47,880 nucleotides of DNA. Origin: Acidimicrobiales bacterium. Lineage in GTDB: Bacteria > Actinomycetota > Acidimicrobiia > Acidimicrobiales > Aldehydirespiratoraceae. Both the position numbers and the translations under genes were made by a program. Positions 40,626 to 47,880 of the stretch are shown in pieces; the stretch's first letter is position 1; each line of letters begins with the position of its first letter. The notes under the pieces are model-generated. The model worked only from the letters and a program-made list of their open reading frames with translations. It had not been told where the DNA came from and searched no databases. The DNA lies in contig JAJCXX010000030.1 of assembly GCA_029263195.1 (NCBI GenBank), forward strand, positions 1 to 47,880, in the 5' to 3' direction.

Positions 40626-42421
40626 CACGGGTGCTGACTTCCGGGGGCCGCCCAGTCCTGCTCGTCGATCGAGTCGATGGGCCAGTAGGCGCCGGCCCAG
40701 TAGGCGATGCAGTGCTCGTCGCCCCCCTTGAACAGGAGGTAGTGACCGTAGATGTCCCGGCAGGACTGGTACTGCTGGGGGTCGAGCGGGAAGGCGGTGA
40801 GTGGAGGGTTCAGTTCCACGTCGTCGGGGACTTCGTCGCCGTCGGTGTCGATCTTGCATCCGGGGGCCTGATCGGGCTTGCCGTCTCCGTCGGTGTCGGT
40901 GCAGCTCGGCAGGCGACCCCACGTGTCCCAGTTGATCCTGTGTCGGTCTTCGTGCAGGACGGTCACGGCCGCATTGTCGATGTAGTGGGAGGTGATGCCA
41001 ACGACCGGATTCACGTTGTAGTTGGCCGCGGAATCACAGAGGAAGATCTTGGACAGTCCAGGCCTGAAGTAGCCGTCGGCTTCGTCGCAGGGGCCACTCT
41101 CGGCATATTCGATGTTGCCCACGCCGTTGCGGGCCGGTGTCTGGAGCCAATACCAGAACCAGTTGGCGTCACCGCTGGAGTTGCCCTTGGCGTTGCGAGG
41201 GAAGAACAGTTCGAACTCCACCGGAGTGACCTCATCGCAGAGATTGGCGGCTTCGCCGTCGAGTTGAACGTTGGCGGTGTACTTACCGAACTCTTCGTTG
41301 GTCTCGGGCAGCTCATCGAATCTGAAACGGACCTCCGGACCGACGAGGTCTGGGGGGTCGTAGTTGTCGAACTCTCTCGGGCCGAACTCCCAGGTCGCGT
41401 TGACGTCGAATTGTTCGGGAAGGCCCGACAGGTTGCCCTTTCCGCTCAATCTTCCCGAGGTGCCGTCGTCGTAGACCAGTCGTTCTCCCTGCTCCGGTGA
41501 GGTGATATTCGGGGTGCATCCGGAGAAATCGACCGAAGCCGTCACGCTCAGTCCGCCGCCGAGAGGATCGGGCACCTGGTTGGAGAAGTCGACGGGTTTT
41601 GAGATGTTGAGGATCACTCCGGACGCCGAGTAGGAGATCGCTCGCCGCTCATCTTCGAAGATGCCTTCGATCAGCGGTTCCATGCCGATGTCGCGGGTCG
41701 ATCCGAACGGGGTGGTCGCTTCCACCAACATGTCGGGGCCGGCCCGTTCGATGGTGAGTTTGGCCGACTCGGATTCCCACACCGAGAGTCCGTCGGTGTC
41801 GTCGGGGTGGCTGATGTCCATCTCGAACTCGTAGCGGTTGTCTCCCGATTCGTCGGCGCTGGTGTCGGGGAGGATTCTCACCAGGATGATGTCGACACCG
41901 GGCAGGAGGCTGTCAGTGCCGTCGCCGCTGTAGTTGTCGGTTATGGATCCACCGTCGTAGACAATTTCGGCTTGGGTCATCGATGACCAGGTGACCGAGC
42001 CCTTCGTCAGCGAGTAACTGTTGGATCCCGGTGCGGTTTCCTCGAGGGTGAAGTCGACTGTCACATCGTGGGTGGCCCTTACCGGCAGCGCTTCGTCGGG
42101 GTAGGAGTCGTCGAGCAGCTCGCCGATCTCGGTCAGGCTGGTGTCGGCGAATCCCGTGAACAGATCGAAGAACAGGCCGTATCCAATGGCTGCCGCCGAT
42201 GTTGCGATGGCCGGTGCGGTGGATCCGACGACGAACCCGGTTGCCAGGCCGCTGTTGGCGGCGGCCGGGCCGTCCTGCACGTAGTGAACCCGGCCGGTCA
42301 TCCGCTGGGGTTCCGAATCCTGAGCGCGTGCCGTGCCGGGCAGAACCGACGCGGCTAGCAACAGGCCGGTCATGGGTACGACCAGACCCTTGGCGAGCTT
42401 GACGGATCTCGGTCTCGACAT
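40625..42421 (-). CDS. Secreted HExxH protein with calcium-type repeats
   Basis: This 598-residue exported protein has a signal peptide (1-33, cleaved near GTARA). Residues 40-480 are largely beta and unrecognised. At 488-500 is VLHEDRHRINWDT, which contains HEDRH (HExxH, His490, Glu491, His494), the zincin signature. Right after it are two Asp-rich repeats, DTDGDGKPDQAPGCKID and DTDGDEVPDD, like thrombospondin type 3 calcium loops. Whether it is a protease is unproven; a third zinc ligand could lie in the C-terminal 50 residues. AGGAGC lies 7 bases before the ATG. It is coupled to the lipoprotein gene downstream. Confidence 0.65.
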   Translation of the reverse strand: MSRPRSVKLAKGLVVPMTGLLLAASVLPGTARAQDSEPQRMTGRVHYVQDGPAAANSGLATGFVVGSTAPAIATSAAAIGYGLFFDLFTGFADTSLTEIGELLDDSYPDEALPVRATHDVTVDFTLEETAPGSNSYSLTKGSVTWSSMTQAEIVYDGGSITDNYSGDGTDSLLPGVDIILVRILPDTSADESGDNRYEFEMDISHPDDTDGLSVWESESAKLTIERAGPDMLVEATTPFGSTRDIGMEPLIEGIFEDERRAISYSASGVILNISKPVDFSNQVPDPLGGGLSVTASVDFSGCTPNITSPEQGERLVYDDGTSGRLSGKGNLSGLPEQFDVNATWEFGPREFDNYDPPDLVGPEVRFRFDELPETNEEFGKYTANVQLDGEAANLCDEVTPVEFELFFPRNAKGNSSGDANWFWYWLQTPARNGVGNIEYAESGPCDEADGYFRPGLSKIFLCDSAANYNVNPVVGITSHYIDNAAVTVLHEDRHRINWDTWGRLPSCTDTDGDGKPDQAPGCKIDTDGDEVPDDVELNPPLTAFPLDPQQYQSCRDIYGHYLLFKGGDEHCIAYWAGAYWPIDSIDEQDWAAPGSQHP

Positions 42422-42539
42422 ACCGCGCTCCTGATCGGAGATGACTCTAGATTCACGGCTCTCGCGGCGACCAGCCGGGAGTGGTCCGGTGGGCGCGACG
42501 ATCTTGGGACTGTTCCTGCGGGGAACGTCGGGATTGCAT

Positions 42540-43316
42540 ATGGTCGAGTTCGTGACCTCCCCCGACCCCTTGTCTCCTGAAGAATGCCGAGTGATCGCCT
42601 GTCTCGTCGAGAAGGGTGCCACCACTCCGGACAGCTACCCGCTGACCACCAACTCTCTTCGGTTGGCGTGCAACCAGGCGACGAGCCGTGACCCGGTCGT
42701 CGACTATTCGGATCGTCAGATCGATGCGCTCATGTTGACCTTGCGTCAGCGGGGTCTGGCCCGCACTCTCAGCGGCTCGGGTCACCGGGTGAGCAAGCAT
42801 CGCCACATCGCCGATGAGGCCTTGGGATTATCGGGGGCCGAGGTGGCCGTGTTGGCGGTGCTGCTGCTGCGTGGCGCGCAGACCGTGGCCGAGTTGTTGT
42901 CGCGTACGGCGCGTTATGCCGACGGCCCCGAGGATGCCGCTGCGGTCGAGTCGGCGATCGATTCGCTGGCGGCGCGTGAAGAGCCATTCACTCGGCGGTT
43001 GTCGAAGCGGCCCGGAGAGCGCGAGCCGAGGATCGAGCAGGTGTGGGCTCCGGCCGCGGCAGCTGAGTCCGCGCCCGAATCCGCCGAGTCGGCCCGTCCC
43101 GAGCCGGCGACGGGGGATGCCTGGGTGCCTGAGGTTGAGGAGCCGGTGGCGGTTGGGGATGCGTGGGCGCGTGGGGTTGAGGAGCCGGTTGCGGCCGAAG
43201 CGCCGGTATCGGCCGCGGAGTCGGGCGGTCTTGAGGCCCGGGTCTCCACGTTGGAGGCGGCGTTGGCGGAGCAGACTCGCCGACTCGATGCGTTGCTGGC
43301 TCAGCTGGGCGACTGA
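42540..43316 (+). CDS. YceH-like (DUF480) protein with acidic repeat tail
   Basis: This 258-residue protein has the UPF0502/DUF480 fold over residues 5-175: LSPEECRVIACLVEKGATTP, YPLTTNSLRLACNQATSRDP, VVDYSDRQI, and LLLRGAQTVAELLSRTAR, made of two winged helices. The last 80 residues are a low-complexity acidic stretch with a near-repeat (GDAWVPEVEEPVAV then GDAWARGVEEPVAA), ending in a short coiled coil. No function is known for the family, although DNA binding is likely by fold. I chose the ATG at 42540, where the conserved domain begins. Confidence 0.85.
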   Translation: MVEFVTSPDPLSPEECRVIACLVEKGATTPDSYPLTTNSLRLACNQATSRDPVVDYSDRQIDALMLTLRQRGLARTLSGSGHRVSKHRHIADEALGLSGAEVAVLAVLLLRGAQTVAELLSRTARYADGPEDAAAVESAIDSLAAREEPFTRRLSKRPGEREPRIEQVWAPAAAAESAPESAESARPEPATGDAWVPEVEEPVAVGDAWARGVEEPVAAEAPVSAAESGGLEARVSTLEAALAEQTRRLDALLAQLGD

Positions 43317-43336
43317 TCAGACCGTCGAATAGGGGG

Positions 43337-44215
43337 CTACCGGAGTTGCTGCACGGCTCGAGCGGCGATCTCGACGGTCTCGATGGTGATCGGGTCGAGC
43401 ACCAACTGGACGTGATCGATGCCGGCCTGATTCATACCGGCGAGTGCGTCGGCCATGGCATCGGATCCGACGATCGGGTTGCGCGAGTCGCGTCGCGTTG
43501 GTTCGCCCTCGAGGTTCACCAGCAGGGCCGCGGTCTTGGCGATCTCCTCGGTGCGACGGCCTGCGGCCAGAGCGGCGGCGTCGACGACGGCGATCCGATC
43601 GGCCAGCAGGCCGGGGTCGTTGTCGAAGTCGTCGTACCAGATGTTCCAGGCGTCGACGTGGGGGATGGTGATCGCCAGCATTCTTGGTCCCGATGATCCG
43701 ATCATCAATGGAAGGTCAGGTCGGGCCGGCGGATCGAGTACGCAGTCGTCGATTTTGTAATGGCGGCCGGAGAAGTCGGAGCGCCCGTGGCGTACCAGCG
43801 TCCGGATGATGGCGAAGGCCTCTTCGAAGCGGTCCACCCGATGGTCGAACGGAAAACCGAAGGCGGTGTACTCGCGTTCGTTCCAGCCGGCACCGAGACC
43901 CACCATCAGTCGGCCCCCCGATATCTCATCGACGGTGGCGGCCTTTTTGGCCAGCATGGCGGGGGAGTGGAAGCTGGTTGAGGCGACCAGTGGGGAGAGC
44001 ATCACCGATTCGGTCACCGCGGCCAGTCCGGCCAGGAGCGACCAACACTCCAAAGGGCCGCGAGTGGATCCGTCGGGTAGGTCGTAGAGCAGATGGTCGC
44101 CGACCCAGAGCGAATCCAATCCACCGTTCTCGGCTGCCATGGCTATGGCGCGGTATTCGGGCCAGCCGACCCGTCGTTCGACTTCGGGGACCTGCACACC
44201 GATCTTCATCTCCAC
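43337..44215 (-). CDS. LLM-class F420-dependent oxidoreductase
   Basis: This 292-residue luciferase-like protein has DSLWVGDHLLYDLPDG, SVMLSPLVASTSF, GRLMVGLGAGWNEREYTAFG and MIGSSGPRML, the same core motifs as the protein at 5626 but a different paralogue. The barrel and likely F420 dependence are known for the family; the substrate is not. It is downstream of a small coiled-coil membrane protein (19-base gap) and the large ATPase on the same strand. Confidence 0.88.
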   Translation of the reverse strand: MEMKIGVQVPEVERRVGWPEYRAIAMAAENGGLDSLWVGDHLLYDLPDGSTRGPLECWSLLAGLAAVTESVMLSPLVASTSFHSPAMLAKKAATVDEISGGRLMVGLGAGWNEREYTAFGFPFDHRVDRFEEAFAIIRTLVRHGRSDFSGRHYKIDDCVLDPPARPDLPLMIGSSGPRMLAITIPHVDAWNIWYDDFDNDPGLLADRIAVVDAAALAAGRRTEEIAKTAALLVNLEGEPTRRDSRNPIVGSDAMADALAGMNQAGIDHVQLVLDPITIETVEIAARAVQQLR

Positions 44216-44234
44216 GACCGTAACCGACTCGGGA

Positions 44235-44507
44235 TCAGGTGTTGAGTGCGGCGATTCCGACGGTGAGAACTAGCACGGCGAGTGTGACGGCCATCGCCAT
44301 GACCGCGAGCACGACGGCTCGGCTCATGGTGTGAAAGTCCGGGGCCAGCGCTGTGATCTGGCTCTGAAGGCCGTCGAGCCGGTTGTCGAGCTTCGTGTCC
44401 ATCCGGTCGAGTTTCTCGTCGACGCGGGCGAATTTGTCCTCGATGCGGTCGAATCGAAGGTTCATCTCGCTCTTGCGGGCGATGTCGGACCAGTCGAACG
44501 GCGGCAT
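44235..44507 (-). CDS. Small coiled-coil single-pass membrane protein
   Basis: This 90-residue protein has a heptad-rich stretch at 14-52 (FDRIEDKFARVDEKLDRMD) followed by one helix (63-87, VVLAVMAMAVTLAVLVLTVG). The N-terminus is therefore probably cytoplasmic. Small proteins of this type occur widely in bacteria with no known role. It is 34 bases downstream of the ATPase gene, so it may be cotranscribed and could interact with it (inference). Confidence 0.72.
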   Translation of the reverse strand: MPPFDWSDIARKSEMNLRFDRIEDKFARVDEKLDRMDTKLDNRLDGLQSQITALAPDFHTMSRAVVLAVMAMAVTLAVLVLTVGIAALNT

Positions 44508-44541
44508 GGTCTCCAGTATGGCATCGGCGGTTGCCTCGGGG

Positions 44542-47500
44542 TCAGGTGTCGATGACCTGCCAGGTGATGGGGGGTTCGCCGGCGCCGGGGGTGTAGCTGC
44601 AGCGCAGACCGGTGAGGATCGAGCGGTCGAGGTGGGCGGCGAGATCCGGCGCGACCGCGGCCAATCGGTTGATGGCGTCGCGGATACGGGCGCTCACAGC
44701 CTTGCGGGCTCGCTCGGCCGGGTCGTTGGCGACGTTGCGAACCCGGCCGCCGAGACCGGTGCTTCGCCTGACCTCGGCCAGCAGAGCCTCGCGCTCTTCC
44801 TGGAGGATCTCGACCCTTCCGAGGTCGGCGGCGTCGGTGGCTTCGTCGAGCTCTTGGTCGATCTGGTCGAGGCGGGTCCGGTAGGCGGCGAGAGCTTCGA
44901 GGTCGATCACCGGTTCGATGGCGGCAGTGTCGGGTGCCGACGGGTTGGCGAGTTGCAGCGCCGAGATCTCGGCGCCGGGTCGGCGTACGAGCTGCACGAT
45001 GTCACCGATTCCCTTGACGTCGCGGACGCTGCCCGACTCGTTGCCGCACTGCACCGACCAGATGCCTCCGGTGAGGCGAAGTGTGGCGACCGCATCGGTG
45101 ACGCCTGTCCGAGTAGGGGAGGTTGATGGGCTCGGTTCGCCGGATCGGGCTGGTCGGTCGAGCTCGGTGAGCGATTCGTTACCGACTCGCGCCCAGACGT
45201 TGGCGCCGAGGCGGTTGGCTGTGGCGATCGACCGGTCGAGTAGCAGCCGGGCGCGTTCTTCGTCGCCAAGGGCGGCAGCCAGAATGCCGGCGGTGTGGTC
45301 GAACGGGCCGGCGAACGCCACGACCGCGCCGTTGACTCCGCAGGTTCCGGTGAGCGGTTCGACTTCTTCGAGCAGCGCCTCACACAGCGGCAGGTCGGCG
45401 ACCGCGACAGCCGCAGCTGCCAGGTGGGACACGAGCACGGACCTGAGGTAGGAGCCCTCGCTTCGCCATCCTCCGGATTCTGCCACCATGGCTACTTGTT
45501 GGGCGGCAGCGTCGTGGTCGCCGGCTGCGGCCAGCGCACCGGCGGCCACCGAGTGGGCGTGGACGGGGGTTCCGGTCCAGTGGGCGACGGCGTCGATGGC
45601 GAGGCGTCGATGTTCGTCGGGGTCGTCGACGGCTCGGGCGAAAGCGACGCGATGCGACATGAGCACGTTGCCGGTGTCGGGCTCGTGGATGGTGGCGCCG
45701 ACCACGGCTGCTTCGTGCATGAGAGCGTCGGCGGCGTCGGTGCGGCCTTCGATGAGGGCGAGAGCGGTTCGACGGGTGAGGACCATGTAGAGGTCTCGTG
45801 GTTGGTCGCGGCGTTCGAGCAACCCGAACCACCGGTCGAGTACCGGCCGAAACGATGGTGAGCCCGACTCGAGGAGTCCGTTGGCCTGAAGCAGCAGGCC
45901 CTCGACGTGGCGGTCGGTGTCGTGGAGCCGAGCTCCGACTTCGGCGATTTCGCGGCCGAGTTCGGCTCGCTCCTCGCCGGTTCCGGGTCCCCAGAGGGCA
46001 TCGTGGCGGGCGAGTAGGCAGTCGGCGAGGGTGGCGTCGTCGCCGACAGTGCGACCGAGTGTCAGGGCGGTCTCGCTGAGCGGGGCGGCTCGAAGGCGAT
46101 CCTCGGGCACGGAGTGTTGGAGTTCTCGGGCCAGCGCGGCGGTGAGCCGGGCTTCGAGCACGGGTTCGGTTCCAGCGACGGCGGTGAGGGCGTCTTCGAG
46201 CTGGGTGATGATCTCGTCTCGGCGGGCCGCGAATGTGGCTCCGAGTCGTTGCACCGCCAGCGCCACTTCGGATTGTTCGCGGGGGTCGGGGGCGATGGTG
46301 GCGGCGTTGTGGAGGATGGTGCGGGCGATGTCGGGGGATCCGGCGCGGGCCATGTCCTCGGCTTCGGTTCTGAGCAGCGCCGCCAGGGTGGCGGGGTCGA
46401 TCGTCAGGCCGGCGTTGGTGGCGGCGTCGCGGGCCCGGTTGAGGTGGAAGGCGGCTTCTCGGAACGCCGATCGGCGTCGTTCTGCGGTGGCGGCGACTAG
46501 TGCCCAGCGAATGGCTGGTTCCACGCCGGCGATTGCCACGGCGGCCGCGGAGTGGCGGGCGAGGTCGCCGGGTTCGGTTTGTCCTCCTCGGCCGGCCCGG
46601 AGTTCGAGGCCTTCGGTGATGCGGGAGTGGAAGGCGATTCGTCGGGAGTGGTCGAGCTTGTCGTAGAGGGTCTCGCGGAAGAGGTCGTGTTCGAACCAGA
46701 GCGCGGAGTCGGGTCCAGTGCGGACTACCCCGGCGTCGAGGGCGGGGCCGAGGGAGTTGGTGGTGTCGGTCGGTGTCGTTTCGGTGGCGTGGGCGATCAC
46801 GTCGACGAGGATGCGGTTGCCGAGCACGCTGGCGGCGTCGATGGCGGCGCGTGTGGAGTCGGGCAGGGATTGGAGGCGGCGGGCCACGGCTTCGGTGACC
46901 GCGGCGGGAAGGCTGCGGTCGCCGATGGCGGCGAGTCGGGCCAGTTCGGTGACGAAGAGGGGATGGCCGCCGGTGCGAGTGTGGAGTTGCGTGGCCTGTT
47001 CGGTGGTGAGGGCGGTGCCGCCGATGGTGTTGGCGAGTTCCTCGACTTCGGTTGGGGAGAGGCCTCCGATGTGGATGTGGTCGGCTCGGCCTGCCATGTG
47101 GGCCAGTCGGGGTCGTCGTTCGGCGTCGATCTCGTCGTGTCGGTAGCCGCCGATCACGAGCAGTCGGGAGGCGGGGGCCGACGCTGCGACCTGTTCGAGG
47201 AGGTCGAGGGTGGACGGGTCGGCCCATTGCAGATCGTCGAGGACGATGATCACCGGCTGGTCGTGGGCGAGTGCTTCGAGCCAGCGAACCGCCGCGTCGA
47301 GGAGCAGTACGCGGTCGCCGTCGGGCACGGCGGCGTCGGGTGAGGTGGCGAGGGGGCGGGCCACCGCCGACAGGAGTTCGCGGTCGTGGCGGGCCGCCCG
47401 GATGGCGACTTCCGTGCCGACGGCGTCGATGAGGTCGTCGAAGGCTTGCATCCACGGCCAGAATCCGGGTGCGCCTTCGCCATGCCAGCAGGTTCCCCAT

Positions 47501-47685
47501 CCCACAGCCGGTGAGCCCGGTGCCGTTTCGATAGCGGCGCGCATGAGGGTGGTCTTGCCCATTCCGGCTTCGCCGTCCACGAGCACCACGCTCCGACGGC
47601 CCTGGGCTGAGGCGTCCATGGCATCGGCGAGGCGGCGGCGCGGCTCGGCTCGCCCGACCATGGCGTCGCCGCCGGCTGTCGCCAT
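44542..47685 (-). CDS. Large AAA/STAND-type ATPase with C-terminal actinobacterial domain
   Basis: This 1047-residue protein has an N-terminal P-loop ATPase: GEAGMGKTTL (Walker A, residues 38-47) and VIIVLDDLQWADPSTLD (Walker B), like MalT/LuxR-type signalling ATPases. A long TPR-like helical region covers about 350-860. Instead of the expected LuxR helix-turn-helix, the C-terminal 160 residues have IWSVQCGNESGSVRDVKGIG and YRTRLDQIDQELDEATDAAD, then GRVRNVANDPAERARKAVSA, a domain that follows such ATPases in actinobacteria. I chose ATG 47685; the ribosome site is weak. Perhaps a regulator or scaffold; function unknown. Confidence 0.8.
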   Translation of the reverse strand: MATAGGDAMVGRAEPRRRLADAMDASAQGRRSVVLVDGEAGMGKTTLMRAAIETAPGSPAVGWGTCWHGEGAPGFWPWMQAFDDLIDAVGTEVAIRAARHDRELLSAVARPLATSPDAAVPDGDRVLLLDAAVRWLEALAHDQPVIIVLDDLQWADPSTLDLLEQVAASAPASRLLVIGGYRHDEIDAERRPRLAHMAGRADHIHIGGLSPTEVEELANTIGGTALTTEQATQLHTRTGGHPLFVTELARLAAIGDRSLPAAVTEAVARRLQSLPDSTRAAIDAASVLGNRILVDVIAHATETTPTDTTNSLGPALDAGVVRTGPDSALWFEHDLFRETLYDKLDHSRRIAFHSRITEGLELRAGRGGQTEPGDLARHSAAAVAIAGVEPAIRWALVAATAERRRSAFREAAFHLNRARDAATNAGLTIDPATLAALLRTEAEDMARAGSPDIARTILHNAATIAPDPREQSEVALAVQRLGATFAARRDEIITQLEDALTAVAGTEPVLEARLTAALARELQHSVPEDRLRAAPLSETALTLGRTVGDDATLADCLLARHDALWGPGTGEERAELGREIAEVGARLHDTDRHVEGLLLQANGLLESGSPSFRPVLDRWFGLLERRDQPRDLYMVLTRRTALALIEGRTDAADALMHEAAVVGATIHEPDTGNVLMSHRVAFARAVDDPDEHRRLAIDAVAHWTGTPVHAHSVAAGALAAAGDHDAAAQQVAMVAESGGWRSEGSYLRSVLVSHLAAAAVAVADLPLCEALLEEVEPLTGTCGVNGAVVAFAGPFDHTAGILAAALGDEERARLLLDRSIATANRLGANVWARVGNESLTELDRPARSGEPSPSTSPTRTGVTDAVATLRLTGGIWSVQCGNESGSVRDVKGIGDIVQLVRRPGAEISALQLANPSAPDTAAIEPVIDLEALAAYRTRLDQIDQELDEATDAADLGRVEILQEEREALLAEVRRSTGLGGRVRNVANDPAERARKAVSARIRDAINRLAAVAPDLAAHLDRSILTGLRCSYTPGAGEPPITWQVIDT

Positions 47686-47715
47686 TTCTGTGGGCCCCTT
47701 CGTTGATCGGTGGAT

Positions 47716-47754
47716 CGCCAGATCGAATCTGGCGGAACAACCGCGACTCTGGCG
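47716..47754. promoter_or_regulatory. Operator-like inverted repeat plus third half-site
   Basis: CGCCAGAT-CGA-ATCTGGCG (47716-47734) has perfect 8-bp arms. A further TCTGGCG occurs at 47748-47754, exactly 20 bases after the same sequence at 47728-47734, two helical turns apart. It lies between the ATPase start (47685) and the divergent methyltransferase start (47793), and may control one or both. Confidence 0.5.
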
Positions 47755-47792
47755 CCCTGAGTATGACAGCCGATATTCAGGAGGAAAAGACG

Positions 47793-47880
47793 GTGTCATT
47801 CGATGCAGGCAAGTACAAGAACACCACCCGACAGCAGTGGGAGGATTACGCCGAGGGCTGGAACGCCTGGGGGCCTCTGC
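47793..47880 (+). CDS. SAM-dependent methyltransferase, N-terminal codons (runs off window)
   Basis: Only 29 codons are visible: SFDAGKYKNTTRQQWEDYA, then EGWNAWGPL. The KNTTRxQW...WNxWGP pattern is the opening of a class I SAM-dependent methyltransferase group common in actinobacteria. The GTG at 47793 follows AGGAGG (47779-47784) with 8 bases between; an earlier in-frame ATG (47763) has no ribosome site. It is divergent from the ATPase gene. Confidence 0.65.
   Translation, partial: MSFDAGKYKNTTRQQWEDYAEGWNAWGPL

Noticed and set aside
45380..47740. Open frame of 786 codons on the minus strand in a different frame from the ATPase gene
   Set aside because: It is an Arg/Pro/His-rich shadow of the ATPase gene caused by high GC. 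No known domains, whereas the overlapping ATPase has Walker motifs.

Overview
The window is about 48 kb of high-GC actinobacterial chromosome. Evidence for this includes a WhiB7-type regulator, F420-type luciferase-like oxidoreductases, a mycobacterial-type dUTPase and oligoribonuclease, an aspartokinase with an internal beta start like that of Corynebacterium, and a cta operon in actinobacterial order. The mix of many short lipoproteins, acyl-CoA enzymes and compact gene spacing is most like an Acidimicrobiia-type lineage (Ilumatobacter relatives). That placement is inference, because no rRNA is present. I found no tRNA, rRNA, CRISPR array, insertion sequence or prophage. No gap between genes exceeds about 220 bases.

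Layout. Positions 1-4162 (+) hold the end of an aa3-type oxidase operon, ctaD (cut by the window edge), ctaE, ctaF and ctaG, followed by serS. Positions 4210-5574 hold a pair of overlapping fluoride channel genes, divergent from pdxH. Positions 5626-8946 (-) hold an LLM oxidoreductase, a poly-gamma-glutamate hydrolase-like protein, a CcdA thiol transporter and its TlpA-like lipoprotein thioredoxin. Positions 8979-9860 are the most informative regulatory stretch: a 98-nt near-perfect long hairpin, then whiB7 with a classical attenuator (upstream ORF, competing pairing, intrinsic terminator). Positions 9857-15383 hold housekeeping and hypothetical genes (MBL hydrolase, orn, dut, an anti-sigma-like ATPase fold, a DUF4031 protein, lysC with nested beta subunit, a membrane protein).

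Positions 15585-17263 hold a translationally coupled pair: an isochorismatase-fold protein that has lost its catalytic triad, and a histidine-bearing multi-pass membrane protein. A C-rich tract plus a 28-bp inverted repeat lies beyond it. Positions 17372-25998 carry catabolic and repair genes (D-aminoacylase-type amidohydrolase, GH3 beta-glucosidase, MsrA, SDR, thiolase) and one single-pass membrane protein. Positions 26048-30944 carry cell-surface genes: a lipoprotein resembling Streptomyces subtilisin inhibitor, an 845-residue membrane-anchored surface protein, an MBL hydrolase and a secreted CAP-domain protein. Positions 30964-35698 include a tiny zinc ribbon, cyclophilin, 3-hydroxyacyl-CoA dehydrogenase, an MFS exporter under a palindromic operator, a DUF4157 zincin, a HAD phosphatase and a DUF983 protein.

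Positions 35709-42421 (-) are rich in exported proteins: three lipoproteins and a secreted protein with an HExxH motif and calcium-type repeats, interrupted by a divergent Lrp/DMT-exporter pair. Positions 42540-47880 hold a YceH-like protein, a second LLM oxidoreductase, a small coiled-coil membrane protein, a 1047-residue ATPase and the first codons of a methyltransferase.

Regulation visible in the sequence includes the whiB7 attenuator, a TetR-type palindrome shared by the MFS and SDR genes, and an inverted repeat with an extra half-site between the ATPase and methyltransferase genes. Several convergent gene pairs abut or overlap at their stop codons, leaving no room for intrinsic terminators.
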